Part shown: positions 15,760 to 23,780 of the stretch, piece after piece | Position numbering within the stretch: the first letter of the stretch is position 1 | Layout: each line of letters starts with the position of its first letter | Assembly (NCBI GenBank): GCA_049366715.1 | Contig: JBMNCQ010000009.1 | Location: forward strand, 153,450-217,449 | Length of the DNA stretch: 64,000 nt | Origin: JBMNCQ01 sp049366715 | GTDB lineage: Bacteria > Bacillota > Peptococcia > Peptococcales > BICA1-8 | Direction of reading: 5' to 3' | The notes under the pieces: model-generated | What the model was told of the DNA's origin: nothing | The model's input: only the letters and a program-made list of their open reading frames with translations | Databases searched by the model: none | Position numbers and translations under genes: made by a program

Positions 15760-16473
15760 ATGGTTTTGCATAAATTTTTATTTTATATTATAGCCTTCAT
15801 GCCTAAATCATTGCGAAAAATGTCAATCGATAAGCTGGCAAGATATTTTCTAAATAAATACGCAATAATCCATGTTGAAGGAATAGAAAATATCCCCCAG
15901 GATGGCAATGTGATTTTTATTTCTAACCATTTATCAAATGCTGACGGTCTTATTTTCAAATATCTTTTAGAAAAAATTAAAGATGTCACTTTTGTAGCAG
16001 GGGTAAAGCTAAAAGGGGAACTCTTGACTAATCTTGTTTTAGAATTAGTTCCTCATATAAACATCCAGCCTAATAAGCCTGACCGCAAAGCAATCCGCGA
16101 GACTATAAATCAAGTAAAGCATACCGGCTCTATCTTTATTTTCCCGGAAGGAACCAGGAGCAGATCGGCTCAGCTATTGAAGGGGCGTTCAGGTGTGGTT
16201 TTGATTGCTAAAAACTCAAATGCTCCCATAATCCCTATCGGTATCCGGGGAACTGAAAAATTGCTGCCTGTTAATAGTGACGGCAGGATGAGCAAAGAGT
16301 GGTTTAATCAATCAAATGTTTATATAAAAATAGGTGAGCCTTTTTTACTGGAACAATTAGAAGGAGAGGCAGAGTTAATTGATCTGATGATGGAAAAAAT
16401 TGCTCACTTGCTGCCAAAGGAATATAGAGGCTATTATACGGAATTTCCTTTTAAAAAGGACCGGGAAAAATAG
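15760..16473 (+). CDS. plsC: 1-acyl-sn-glycerol-3-phosphate acyltransferase (PlsC family)
   Basis: 237 residues. It would transfer an acyl chain to lysophosphatidic acid at the membrane. The four acyltransferase motifs are visible: SNHLSNADG (H-x4-D) near residue 55, FPEGTRSRS near residue 129, and IPIGIRGTEKL after it. The N-terminus is hydrophobic and probably membrane-associated. ATG 15760 touches its AGGGGGAG site; a TTG at 15766 has better spacing and may be the true start. A related glycolipid or ornithine-lipid acyltransferase cannot be excluded. Confidence 0.85.
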   Translation: MVLHKFLFYIIAFMPKSLRKMSIDKLARYFLNKYAIIHVEGIENIPQDGNVIFISNHLSNADGLIFKYLLEKIKDVTFVAGVKLKGELLTNLVLELVPHINIQPNKPDRKAIRETINQVKHTGSIFIFPEGTRSRSAQLLKGRSGVVLIAKNSNAPIIPIGIRGTEKLLPVNSDGRMSKEWFNQSNVYIKIGEPFLLEQLEGEAELIDLMMEKIAHLLPKEYRGYYTEFPFKKDREK

Positions 16474-16511
16474 AAAAAAGATATTGAAAATTTACTTGTT
16501 TTGAGCGTTAG

Positions 16512-16537
16512 CACTGGCTGTATGTCGGTGTTTTTTT
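16512..16537 (+). terminator. Intrinsic terminator after plsC
   Basis: CACTGGC (16512-16518), a 5-base loop, GTCGGTG (16524-16530; two G-U pairs) and seven T residues. Confidence 0.75.
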
Positions 16538-16593
16538 AATGACAAAGAGACTATTTTTTTATATAATATGTTAATATAATAATGCGTTTAAAG

Positions 16594-16908
16594 TTAATAT
16601 TTTTGGTTTTTAGCTAATTTTTTAATATCAATTATGTCATACCGATTAAATTCAATTTTCGGTTTACCTTCCGAGGAAAAACGAAAGATCCATTTATCTT
16701 TACCGGCAATTATACCCCGAAAATATCCTTCATAGGCTTCATGGGATGTTTGGATTAGGATGGTATCTCCTAAAAGAATGGACTGTCCTTTCCAGTTCAG
16801 GCGGTCAATAAACAGATCTTCATTTTGCTCGATGTGAATTACTTCTAAGATAAGGGTAATAAACAATATGCATAACCCTCCGATTATGAGCAAGCTATTT
16901 TCAAACAC
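16594..16908 (-). CDS. Hypothetical single-pass membrane protein
   Basis: 104 residues. One hydrophobic N-terminal helix (about residues 5-25) is followed by a cytoplasmic or external domain with alternating beta-like strands (LLGDTILIQTSHEAYEGYF, IFRFSSEGKPKIEF). I do not recognise the family. GTG 16908 is chosen because AGGAGG (16917-16922) lies eight bases upstream; the more distant GTG at 16917 overlaps that site. Confidence 0.55.
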   Translation of the reverse strand: MFENSLLIIGGLCILFITLILEVIHIEQNEDLFIDRLNWKGQSILLGDTILIQTSHEAYEGYFRGIIAGKDKWIFRFSSEGKPKIEFNRYDIIDIKKLAKNQKY

Positions 16909-17092
16909 TATCCTCACCTCCTAATGTATAATAAGCAAAAATATAATTTTGGTGCCGGAAAACTAAGGGGAATAGATTTACGGATAGATAGGCAGGGTAA
17001 CAGATGAAAAAAAAATTAAATGTAAAATAAAAAATCCTGATTATTAGTTTAATCTGCCCCTTCGTACCCATAACTGTTCTTGGAACTGTACT

Positions 17093-17392
17093 TTGACCGG
17101 ATTGCTTAATGCAAGTAAACGGTTTAGTGATATCGTAATCCGCTATGGAGGAGATGAATTCTTATTGATATTTATGGATGGTGAAGAGCAAGGATTGTTA
17201 AAATGGCAAGAGAGATTAAATCGTAACCTTGCCCGCTGGAATGCTGAAAATGAATTAATAAACTGTGACTTATCGTTAAGTATTGGGTATAGTATTTATG
17301 ATGAGCAAAAAGATATTGAAACTGTAATCAAAGAAGCCGATATGAAAATGTATCGGAATAAAGCAACTAAAAAAAATAATAAAGAAATATAA
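17093..17392 (+). pseudogene. GGDEF domain remnant with internal deletion
   Basis: The C-terminal half of a diguanylate cyclase domain is intact: IVIRYGGDEFLLIF, then CDLSLSIGYS and EADMKMYRNK. Just upstream the frame reads TLTGLLN, the start of a GGDEF domain, but it runs directly into ASKRFSDIVIRYGG. The 40 or so residues that normally hold the metal-binding Asp and the DxxHFK region are missing. There is no good start codon and no sensor domain. It probably cannot make c-di-GMP. Two intact HD-GYP phosphodiesterase genes are nearby. Confidence 0.7.
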
Positions 17393-17407
17393 TTTTTGCG
17401 AGGTGCT

Positions 17408-17677
17408 ATGATGGGAGAAGAAAATGCAGTAAAAATGATGTTCCTTTTAAGATTTATGCTGGCGATCATCTCTTTAGGTGCGGCGATTCTAATGTTTAAA
17501 TATAAAACGGTAAGTGATGCCTTAAGAATTAATGCCTTTGTAGGATTAGTGGCATCTTTAACTTTTATCAGCATAAGTGCGATTGGTATCGCCAACATGG
17601 CCGGCAAAGTCTCTTTTTCTAAACTGGCCTTTACAATTATCGGCGTCTTACTGGTTATCTATGGGACAAGCAAATAA
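17408..17677 (+). CDS. YqhV-family (DUF2619) small membrane protein
   Basis: About 89 residues with two to three hydrophobic segments. The pattern LRFMLAIISLGAAILM, a KTVSDALRINAFVGL segment and the end SKLAFTIIGVLLVIYGTSK match B. subtilis YqhV, a small protein of unknown function encoded next to the spoIIIA sporulation operon. That operon is not in this window. GAGGTG precedes ATG 17408; ATG 17411 is an alternative. Suggests, but does not prove, a spore-forming host. Confidence 0.65.
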   Translation: MMGEENAVKMMFLLRFMLAIISLGAAILMFKYKTVSDALRINAFVGLVASLTFISISAIGIANMAGKVSFSKLAFTIIGVLLVIYGTSK

Positions 17678-17681
17678 AAAA

Positions 17682-17706
17682 ACCTACCCCGGGGGTAGGT
17701 TTTTTT
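17682..17706 (+). terminator. Intrinsic terminator
   Basis: ACCTACCCC / GGGGTAGGT (17682-17690 with 17692-17700; the real loop will be slightly larger), with A-tract before and seven T after; works in both directions. Confidence 0.9.
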
Positions 17707-17775
17707 ATTTGAAAGTAAATCGTAAAAAATATGATAAATTGCAGGAAAATCTTAGTAAAAGTCGAAATATTTTAT

Positions 17776-18139
17776 ACTGTAAGAAATAATATTTCCTTTG
17801 CAACCAGCAAAGGTTATAAGGAATACAGTACGGGAATGTTCCCGCGGAGGAAACTGAGAAAAGGTCACATTCCCTGTACTGTAAGAAATAATATTTCCTT
17901 TGCAACCAGCAAAGGTTATAAGGAATACAGTNNNNNNNNNNNNNNNNNNNNNNNNNNNNNNNNNNNNNNNNNNNNNNNNNNNNNNNNNNNNNNNNNNNNN
18001 NNNNNNNNNNNNNNNNNNNNNNNNNNNNNNNGAAACTGAGAAAAGGTCACATTCCCTGTACTGTAAGAAATAATATTTCCTTTGCAGCCAGCAAAGGTTA
18101 TAAGGAATACAGTACGGGAATGTTCCCGCGGAGGAAACT
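17776..18139. repeat. 102-bp tandem repeat, at least three copies, interrupted by a scaffold gap
   Basis: Unit 1 is 17776-17877. Unit 2 starts identically at 17878 and runs into the N block at 17932. After the gap the end of a unit is at 18032-18059, and a last partial unit of 80 bases runs 18060-18139, with one base change (AACC to AGCC). Each unit contains a hairpin CCTTTGC/GCAAAGG, a second small hairpin CGGGAATGTTCCCG, and long-range complementarity between TACAGTACGGGAATG and CATTCCCTGTACTGTA. 102 is a multiple of three and the unit is open in a frame on both strands, but no ribosome-binding site supports translation. The repeat ends 27 bases before the start of the next gene. Confidence 0.9.
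17932..18031. other. Assembly gap (100 N)
   Basis: Exactly 100 N, the usual placeholder for a gap of unknown length. It falls inside the tandem repeat, so the copy number in the genome is unknown and probably larger than shown. Confidence 0.98.
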
Positions 18140-18166
18140 GGTTATTTTTTTAAAGGAGTGAAGCTG

Positions 18167-18820
18167 ATGTCACTTTTTGCTGATATAGATCTTAAAGCCG
18201 GTGTAAGACAGATTGAAGAAACGATTAACCAACTAAAGGGTGTTGTTACCTGCAGTGTGGTAAGTTCAGATAATGGAAAGATTGCAGAAATTCATATAAT
18301 CGGCGAAAACAGCCGTTCACCTAAACAAATAGTCCGGGACGTAGAATCCGCATTGCTGGCCGAACTGGGAATTGCAATTGATCATAAGAAAATTAGTGTA
18401 GCCCAAAACAAGGAAAGTAATGACACGGCAGCGAAGTATCGGAGGCTGCTCATTAAAGATTTTGAAACGAAAGGTTCTAATAACTGGATTAACGCCAGGG
18501 TATCTTTTGTTTTAGGTGAAAATGTATTTGAAGGTAGTGCGGAAGGTCCCAACTCAGGATTAAGCAGATTCAGGTTTTTAGCAATGGCGGCCCTCCAAGC
18601 GATTGAGAATATTTTAGAGCAAAAAATCAGATTGGTATTAGAAGATTTTGCCTGGCAAGGCCTGGCAGGTAAAGAGGTTGCAACGGTAATTATTTCCAGT
18701 GTTTCAAACAATCATATCGAGACCTTGGTTGGTGCGTGCTTAGCAGAAACGGATAAGGACCTGGCGACGATAAAGGCTGTGCTGGATGCCATCAATAGGA
18801 GATTGGAAATTTTATCGTAG
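18167..18820 (+). CDS. Conserved hypothetical protein
   Basis: 217 residues, no membrane segment or signal. The first half begins IEETINQLKGVVTCSVVSSD and contains RSPKQIVRDVES followed by IDHKKISVAQ, a pattern I recall from unnamed Firmicutes proteins. The second half has FVLGENVFEGSAEGPNSGLSR, a long amphipathic region, and a repeat of a similar alpha/beta layout ending ATIKAVLDAINRRLEIL. It may contain two related small-molecule-binding domains. No function can be assigned. AAAGGAG eight bases upstream selects ATG 18167. It directly follows the tandem repeat, whose hairpins may lie in its 5' untranslated RNA. Confidence 0.65.
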   Translation: MSLFADIDLKAGVRQIEETINQLKGVVTCSVVSSDNGKIAEIHIIGENSRSPKQIVRDVESALLAELGIAIDHKKISVAQNKESNDTAAKYRRLLIKDFETKGSNNWINARVSFVLGENVFEGSAEGPNSGLSRFRFLAMAALQAIENILEQKIRLVLEDFAWQGLAGKEVATVIISSVSNNHIETLVGACLAETDKDLATIKAVLDAINRRLEILS

Positions 18821-18861
18821 ATTTTGGGGTCGTAACCGGAGCGAAGATGAAGAGCGGAGCG

Positions 18862-18915
18862 GGAAAACCTTACTGATAGCGGAACAGTAAGAGATCTCTT
18901 AAAAGGGGGTTTTCC
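18862..18915 (+). ncRNA. Structured leader before a 25-codon peptide ORF
   Basis: GGAAAACC (18862-18869) pairs with GGTTTTCC (18908-18915). Inside are TTACTG/CAGTAA (18870-18875 with 18885-18890) and the self-complementary GAGATCTC. The closing stem takes up part of the AAAAGGGGG ribosome-binding site, so folding could hide it. No known riboswitch class was recognised. Confidence 0.45.
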
Positions 18916-18916
18916 T

Positions 18917-18994
18917 GTGAAGGCGAAATTTTTTAAAGTTGCATCAGCTTTATTAGCTTTATTGCTAGCTGGTGGTGCTGGTTGGAGATGGTAG
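18917..18994 (+). CDS. Putative 25-residue hydrophobic peptide
   Basis: GTG start with AAAAGGGGG at good spacing, ending in TAG. The peptide has a basic start (MKAKFFKVAS), a core ALLALLLAGGAG and an aromatic end WRW. It looks like a tiny membrane-active or signal-like peptide. The N-terminal half recalls cyclic-lactone autoinducer precursors, but the cysteine and the AgrB partner are absent. It lies 58 bases upstream of an HD-GYP gene. Expression is unproven. Confidence 0.45.
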   Translation: MKAKFFKVASALLALLLAGGAGWRW

Positions 18995-19051
18995 CTTTAT
19001 AAATTGGATACGGCCCCCATTTAAATTTAATTAATGGAATGATGAGACATT

Positions 19052-20356
19052 ATGATTTTTTCTTTAGAAAAAATAAAAAGAACGTATATCTTTAGTATTG
19101 TCGCTGTTGCGTTAATCATTGTTCTAACTACAGTTAAAGGCGCAAATTTGACAAATATTAAACCGGCCAATGCTGTTTTTTTTGGCAGCTTAATTGTTAT
19201 TGCCAATTTATCTCCTATCAAGCTGCCCAGAGTGGGCTCCGTGACCATTACTTTTGCTATTCATTTGGCATGTATAGCTATTTTTGGACCCTTTACCTCT
19301 ATAATTTCTGAAATCATTTCTTCGGTAGTTTTATATTTTAAACGCAACAAAGCTGAAAGATATAAAGAGATATTTAACGGGAGCCAATTTATTATCTGTA
19401 TTTTTTTAGGTTCATTAGTAAGTGAGCCCTGGGTCAACGGTCTCACGCGTATTAATATTCAGCAGGGAAGAGAGGTTTTTCTGACCAGCCTCATCTATTT
19501 TGTCGTAAATACTTTATTCGTGACTTTAGTAATTAGCCTGGATCAAAAACTAAGACCGTGGAATGTGTGGATTACAAATTTTAAGCTTTTAACACCCCAT
19601 TACCTCACACTGGCTCCCCTGGGTTTTTTGGTTGCCGCAATATATTTTTACTTAGGGTCTCTGGGGTTATCCTTATTTTTAATCCCTTTACTCTTGGCCA
19701 GGCATTCCTTTAAACTCTATATGGATATGCGGGCTAATTATCTTAACACGATCCAAACTTTGATTAAATCGATTGAAGCCAAAGATATCTATACTTCCGG
19801 ACATTCGGAAAGAGTGGCAAAATATAGTGCGGCGATCGGCAGGGAAATAGGTTTGGATGAACTTGATTTGGAACAGTTGAATTATTTAGCATTATTGCAC
19901 GATATCGGGAAAGTAGCGATCAGTGATAGTATTTTAAATAAGGTCGGGAAATTGGATGATTGTGAGTTTGATATAATAAAGCACCATCCGGAAATTGGCG
20001 CAGAAATTGCGAAAAATATTAAGCTGCTTAAGGACTTTCAAAACTCTATTCTCCATCATCACGAACGCTGGGACGGCCAGGGTTACCCCGATTATCTAAA
20101 AGGTGAGGATATCCCGGTGTTTTCAAGGATAATTGCCGTTGCAGATAGTTTTGACGCTATGACCAGTGATCGGTCATACCGCAAAGCCCTTGATTACTCT
20201 ACAGCCTTGCAGGAGATTGTTATAAATTCCGGAAAGCAGTTTGATCCTAAAATGGTTAAAGCGTTTATTAATGTTATTCCGGAAATAATACCGGATATTG
20301 ATTTAGCAGTTCTGGAAAATAATAAATATGATACGGGAGAGATTTATGTTTGTTGA
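19052..20356 (+). CDS. Membrane HD-GYP domain protein, probable c-di-GMP phosphodiesterase
   Basis: 434 residues. About six hydrophobic segments in residues 1-215 form a membrane sensor; residues 225-415 are an HD-GYP domain that would hydrolyse cyclic di-GMP. Key motifs are HSERVAKYS, LLHDIGKVAI (the HD pair), HHHERWDGQGYP (the GYP loop) and a late ADSFDAMTSDRSYRKAL. All metal ligands appear intact. The 3' end overlaps the DUF5317-like gene by 11 bases, so the two are translationally coupled. The ribosome-binding site is weak. Confidence 0.9.
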   Translation: MIFSLEKIKRTYIFSIVAVALIIVLTTVKGANLTNIKPANAVFFGSLIVIANLSPIKLPRVGSVTITFAIHLACIAIFGPFTSIISEIISSVVLYFKRNKAERYKEIFNGSQFIICIFLGSLVSEPWVNGLTRINIQQGREVFLTSLIYFVVNTLFVTLVISLDQKLRPWNVWITNFKLLTPHYLTLAPLGFLVAAIYFYLGSLGLSLFLIPLLLARHSFKLYMDMRANYLNTIQTLIKSIEAKDIYTSGHSERVAKYSAAIGREIGLDELDLEQLNYLALLHDIGKVAISDSILNKVGKLDDCEFDIIKHHPEIGAEIAKNIKLLKDFQNSILHHHERWDGQGYPDYLKGEDIPVFSRIIAVADSFDAMTSDRSYRKALDYSTALQEIVINSGKQFDPKMVKAFINVIPEIIPDIDLAVLENNKYDTGEIYVC

Positions 20357-20888
20357 AAGTCTTTTAGCCGGCATTTTCGTAGCTTGGGTAAGAAAAGGAA
20401 AAATAAAGAATCTGGGGCTAATTCAACTGCAGCGAATTAGCCTTTTATTTGCGGTACTCTTTGTGCAGATGATTATAGATTTACCCGGTGTGATGATACC
20501 CGGACAGATTGGAGTAATAATGCATATTTTTTCCTATGTATTATTATTTTATTTTTTTTGGATAAATAAAAACCGGCTCAATTCTTTGATCCTAACCGGA
20601 GCCGCCCTGAATTTTTCCGTTATTTTATTTAACGGTTCAATGCCCGTTGCAGCGAAGCACATGTCTAGTGAGGCTGTTGAGCAGCTAAAAGTGAGTATTA
20701 CGCATTCTTTGCTGACTGCAGATACAAGACTGGCTTGGCTGGCAGATATTATTTATGTGCGCTGGCCGCTGAGGCAGATGCTGAGTGTAGGTGATTTTCT
20801 TCTGGATATCGGGGTGTTTGTTCTTATCCAAAAGGTCATGTTAAAGCAAGTAAGTGCTAAATCGAATACGCATAGTTATGGGGGATAA
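20346..20888 (+). CDS. DUF5317-like membrane protein coupled to the HD-GYP gene
   Basis: 180 residues with about five hydrophobic segments. The loop FNGSMPVAAKHMS resembles the N-G-G-x-M-P-V motif of DUF5317 proteins, which are often encoded beside HD-GYP genes in Clostridia. It may be a membrane partner of the upstream phosphodiesterase, which is inferred from the overlap only. ATG 20346 follows GGGAG by six bases. Its stop codon overlaps the start of the ABC permease gene (TAATG). Confidence 0.6.
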   Translation: MFVESLLAGIFVAWVRKGKIKNLGLIQLQRISLLFAVLFVQMIIDLPGVMIPGQIGVIMHIFSYVLLFYFFWINKNRLNSLILTGAALNFSVILFNGSMPVAAKHMSSEAVEQLKVSITHSLLTADTRLAWLADIIYVRWPLRQMLSVGDFLLDIGVFVLIQKVMLKQVSAKSNTHSYGG

Positions 20889-21811
20889 TGATGGTTCGTT
20901 TTATGATAAACAGAATGTGCGGCGCTCTAATAACCATCTTTCTGATTACGACCATTACCTTTATTTTGATGCATGCCATACCCGGCGACCCTTTAACCAG
21001 GGATAAAAGTATTCCTGATAGCATCAAAAAGAATATTAAGGCCAAGTATCATCTGGACGATCCTCTTTGGAAACAGTATACGATATATTTTCAGCGTGTT
21101 GCGAAAGGGGATCTGGGACCTTCTCTCAAATATCCCGGGATTACAGTAAATCAAATCATAGCCAGAGGGTTTCCGGTCTCTGCTCAACTGGGGGCGGCTG
21201 CTCTGGCCCTAATGCTTGTTATTGGAATACCGGCGGGTATTATGTCGGCGCTATGGCAGAATAAATGGCCGGACCGTCTGGCGATGTTCATGGCTGCCTT
21301 AGGCGTAGCAGTACCTAATTTTGTCCTGGCCAGCATATTGATTTATGTTTTTAGTGTGAAATTAGGATGGTTACCAACCTCCCGCTGGGTTTCCTGGAAA
21401 AATATGATTATGCCGGCTATCGCTTTAGCCGGTTATTCTACCGCTTATATTACCCGTCTAACCCGTTTTAACATTCTGGAGATCATCCGGCAGGATTATA
21501 TCAGAACTGCCAGATCCAAAGGGTTGCCCCAACGGGTAGTCATATATAAGCATGCTTTAAAGAACGCCCTTATTCCGATCATTACCTATCTTGGTCCCCT
21601 CGTTGCTTCCATTCTTACCGGTTCTTTTGTGATTGAAAAAATTTTTGCTATTCCCGGTTTAGGACAAGAGTTTGTCAGCAGCATTGGAAACAGAGATTAT
21701 ACGACTATCCTAGGAATTACTATTTTTTATGCTTCTCTTCTGGTAACAACGAATTTTGTGGCAGATATTGTGTGCAGTATCGTTGATCCCCGGATCAGAG
21801 TTGGAAAATAG
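20888..21811 (+). CDS. Peptide ABC transporter permease (OppB/DppB type)
   Basis: 307 residues with six membrane segments. The N-terminus (FMINRMCGALITIFLITTIT), the early loop DPLTRDKSIPDSIKKN and the EAA-type cytoplasmic loop (DYIRTARSKGLPQRVVIYKHALKNAL) are typical of the OppB/DppB/NikB family. It forms a channel with the next permease. The five genes 20888-26429 make a complete peptide-type importer. The first ATG overlaps the previous stop; ATG 20891 is also possible. Confidence 0.92.
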   Translation: MMVRFMINRMCGALITIFLITTITFILMHAIPGDPLTRDKSIPDSIKKNIKAKYHLDDPLWKQYTIYFQRVAKGDLGPSLKYPGITVNQIIARGFPVSAQLGAAALALMLVIGIPAGIMSALWQNKWPDRLAMFMAALGVAVPNFVLASILIYVFSVKLGWLPTSRWVSWKNMIMPAIALAGYSTAYITRLTRFNILEIIRQDYIRTARSKGLPQRVVIYKHALKNALIPIITYLGPLVASILTGSFVIEKIFAIPGLGQEFVSSIGNRDYTTILGITIFYASLLVTTNFVADIVCSIVDPRIRVGK

Positions 21812-21822
21812 GAGGTGTTTGC

Positions 21823-22758
21823 GTGGAAAATCTTCAGTATCCAGAGATTGACCCCCAGGAATTTCGTGCGCTTACGATCCCTGGGGAAACGCAAAAGATA
21901 ATTATTCCCCCTGGTGTTACCCACCGGCAGGACGGGTGGGACAGGCTGAAACAAAATAGGACGGCTATGCTGGGATTGTATTTCATTATCTTCATTATTT
22001 TGCTGGCTGTCTTGGTTCCGGTGTTCTCCCGGTATTCCTATTCGGAACAGTTTCTTGACAAGCAAGGACAAGGCCCCGGCAAAGAGTTTTGGTTTGGTAC
22101 CGATTCCCTGGGGCGGGATATCTTTGTGCGGGTTTTTTTCGGAGCGAGAATATCTTTGGCGGTAGCTTTTACGGCCGGTTTTATTAATTTGACCATTGGT
22201 GTCCTTTATGGAGGTATTTCCGGTTATTTAGGGGGGAAGGCAGATCATGTCCTGATGCGGATCGTGGATATGTTTTATGCTGTTCCTCTAATTCTTTATG
22301 TTATTTTGCTTGCTGTTGTTTTAAATGATTACGGACTTAAAAGCATGTTTATTGCGATAGGTTTGACTTACTGGGTAGAAATGGCCCGGGTTGTCCGAGG
22401 GCAGATTCTGAGTTTGAAAGAGCAGGAATTTATCCTGGCGGCCCGTATTTTAGGGGCGGATACACGACGGATAATATTGAGGCATCTGCTGCCTAATTGT
22501 GCGGGTACGATCATTGTTACTGCTTCCCTTTGTATACCTAAGGCAATTTTTGCCGAGGCGTTTTTAAGCTTTATCGGTTTGGGAGTTTCTGCTCCGCTGG
22601 CCAGCTGGGGGGTGCTGGTTTCAGATGCAGTAGGAACCATCAGGTCGTATCCCCAGATGCTCTTTTTCCCGGCAGCGGCTATCTGCATTACGATCCTGGC
22701 TTTTAATTTTTTGAGCGACGGGTTGAGAGATGCCTGGGACCCCCGGTTACGTGAGTAG
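21823..22758 (+). CDS. Peptide ABC transporter permease (OppC/DppC type)
   Basis: 311 residues. A cytoplasmic N-terminal tail of about 50 residues is followed by a membrane domain. HRQDGWDRLKQNRTAMLGL precedes the first helix; the periplasmic-side GTDSLGRDIFVRVFFGARIS and the loop EFILAARILGADTRRIILRH are diagnostic of OppC/DppC/NikC. GTG 21823 is preceded by AGGAGG at normal spacing. It works with the preceding permease as a heterodimer. Confidence 0.92.
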   Translation: MENLQYPEIDPQEFRALTIPGETQKIIIPPGVTHRQDGWDRLKQNRTAMLGLYFIIFIILLAVLVPVFSRYSYSEQFLDKQGQGPGKEFWFGTDSLGRDIFVRVFFGARISLAVAFTAGFINLTIGVLYGGISGYLGGKADHVLMRIVDMFYAVPLILYVILLAVVLNDYGLKSMFIAIGLTYWVEMARVVRGQILSLKEQEFILAARILGADTRRIILRHLLPNCAGTIIVTASLCIPKAIFAEAFLSFIGLGVSAPLASWGVLVSDAVGTIRSYPQMLFFPAAAICITILAFNFLSDGLRDAWDPRLRE

Positions 22759-22766
22759 GTGAGTAT

Positions 22767-23780
22767 ATGGAGACGATATTGGAGGTCAATAACTTAAGAA
22801 CTTCTTTTTTTACCCGTCAGGGGGAAGTAGAGGCTGTCAGGGGGATTAGTTTTAATGTTGGCCGGGGTGAAACCGTTGGGATTATCGGAGAATCGGGAAG
22901 TGGAAAAACTACGGCTGCTTTTTCGATTTTGGATCTTTTGCCTTATCCCGGAAGAATTATAGATGGTTCTGTCCTTTTTAAAGGAAAAGAATTGCTAAGT
23001 ATGTCTGAGCAGGAGAAGCAATTAATCCGGGGCAATGAGATCAGTATTATTTTCCAAGATCCTCTGACTTCTTTAAACCCGGTGTTTTCTATTGGTGATC
23101 AGATTATGGAACCGCTAAGACGGCACCAAAAACTCAAAAAAGCGGAGGCCAGGCAAAAGGCCGTGCAAATGCTGGATTTAGTTGGGATGCCCAGTTCCGG
23201 GAGAGAGCTCGGAAAATATCCTCACCAGTTTAGCGGAGGTATGCGGCAAAGAGTTATGATCGCTCTTGCTTTAAGCTGTCAGCCCCGGCTCTTGATAGCC
23301 GACGAACCGACTACGGCTCTGGATGTTACGATTCAAGCGCAAATTCTGGAATTGCTGCAAGATCTCACGGAAAGGTTTAATACGGCAATTATTCTAATCA
23401 CCCATGATCTGGGTGTTATTGCTGAGATTTGCAGCAGAACGGTTGTCATGTACGGGGGTCTCATTGTTGAACAAGGCACTACACGGGAGATATTTTATGA
23501 CTCCCGGCATCCATATACCGGGGAGATGTTGAAACTATTGCCTAAAATTCAGGTTGAACAGCAGGAAAAGCTGATACCCATCGCCGGCCGGTCCCCTAAC
23601 CCGATAAAACCGCCTGCAGGTTGTCCTTTTTGCCCCAGGTGCGGTCATGCCATGAATATCTGCAGTACCCGACGTCCGCCGGTTATAGAATTAAGTTCTA
23701 CTCACCGGACGGCCTGCTGGCTTTTACATCCTGCAGCTCCTCAAACAGAAGGGAGTAAACGATCTCATGACCCAATCTGA
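22767..23780 (+). CDS. Peptide ABC transporter ATPase (OppD/DppD type)
   Basis: 337 residues. Walker A is GESGSGKTT, the signature is FSGGMRQR, Walker B is LLIADEPT, and the H-loop is ITHDLG. The C-terminal OppD extension includes CPFCPRCGHAMNIC, the cysteine region that in some DppD proteins binds an iron-sulfur cluster. It pairs with the next ATPase to power import. Its 3' end overlaps that gene by 14 bases. Confidence 0.93.
   Translation: METILEVNNLRTSFFTRQGEVEAVRGISFNVGRGETVGIIGESGSGKTTAAFSILDLLPYPGRIIDGSVLFKGKELLSMSEQEKQLIRGNEISIIFQDPLTSLNPVFSIGDQIMEPLRRHQKLKKAEARQKAVQMLDLVGMPSSGRELGKYPHQFSGGMRQRVMIALALSCQPRLLIADEPTTALDVTIQAQILELLQDLTERFNTAIILITHDLGVIAEICSRTVVMYGGLIVEQGTTREIFYDSRHPYTGEMLKLLPKIQVEQQEKLIPIAGRSPNPIKPPAGCPFCPRCGHAMNICSTRRPPVIELSSTHRTACWLLHPAAPQTEGSKRSHDPI

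Noticed and set aside
17731..18039. Repeat-encoded protein on the plus strand
   Set aside because: The frame is open through the 102-bp units only because 102 is a multiple of three; it lacks a ribosome-binding site, and the N gap is inside it. The other strand is equally open.
17776..18139. CRISPR array
   Set aside because: The units are contiguous and nearly identical over 102 bases with no variable spacers and no cas genes.
18917..18994. AgrD-type cyclic autoinducer
   Set aside because: The amphipathic start is similar, but the required cysteine and acidic tail are missing and no agrB-like gene is near.
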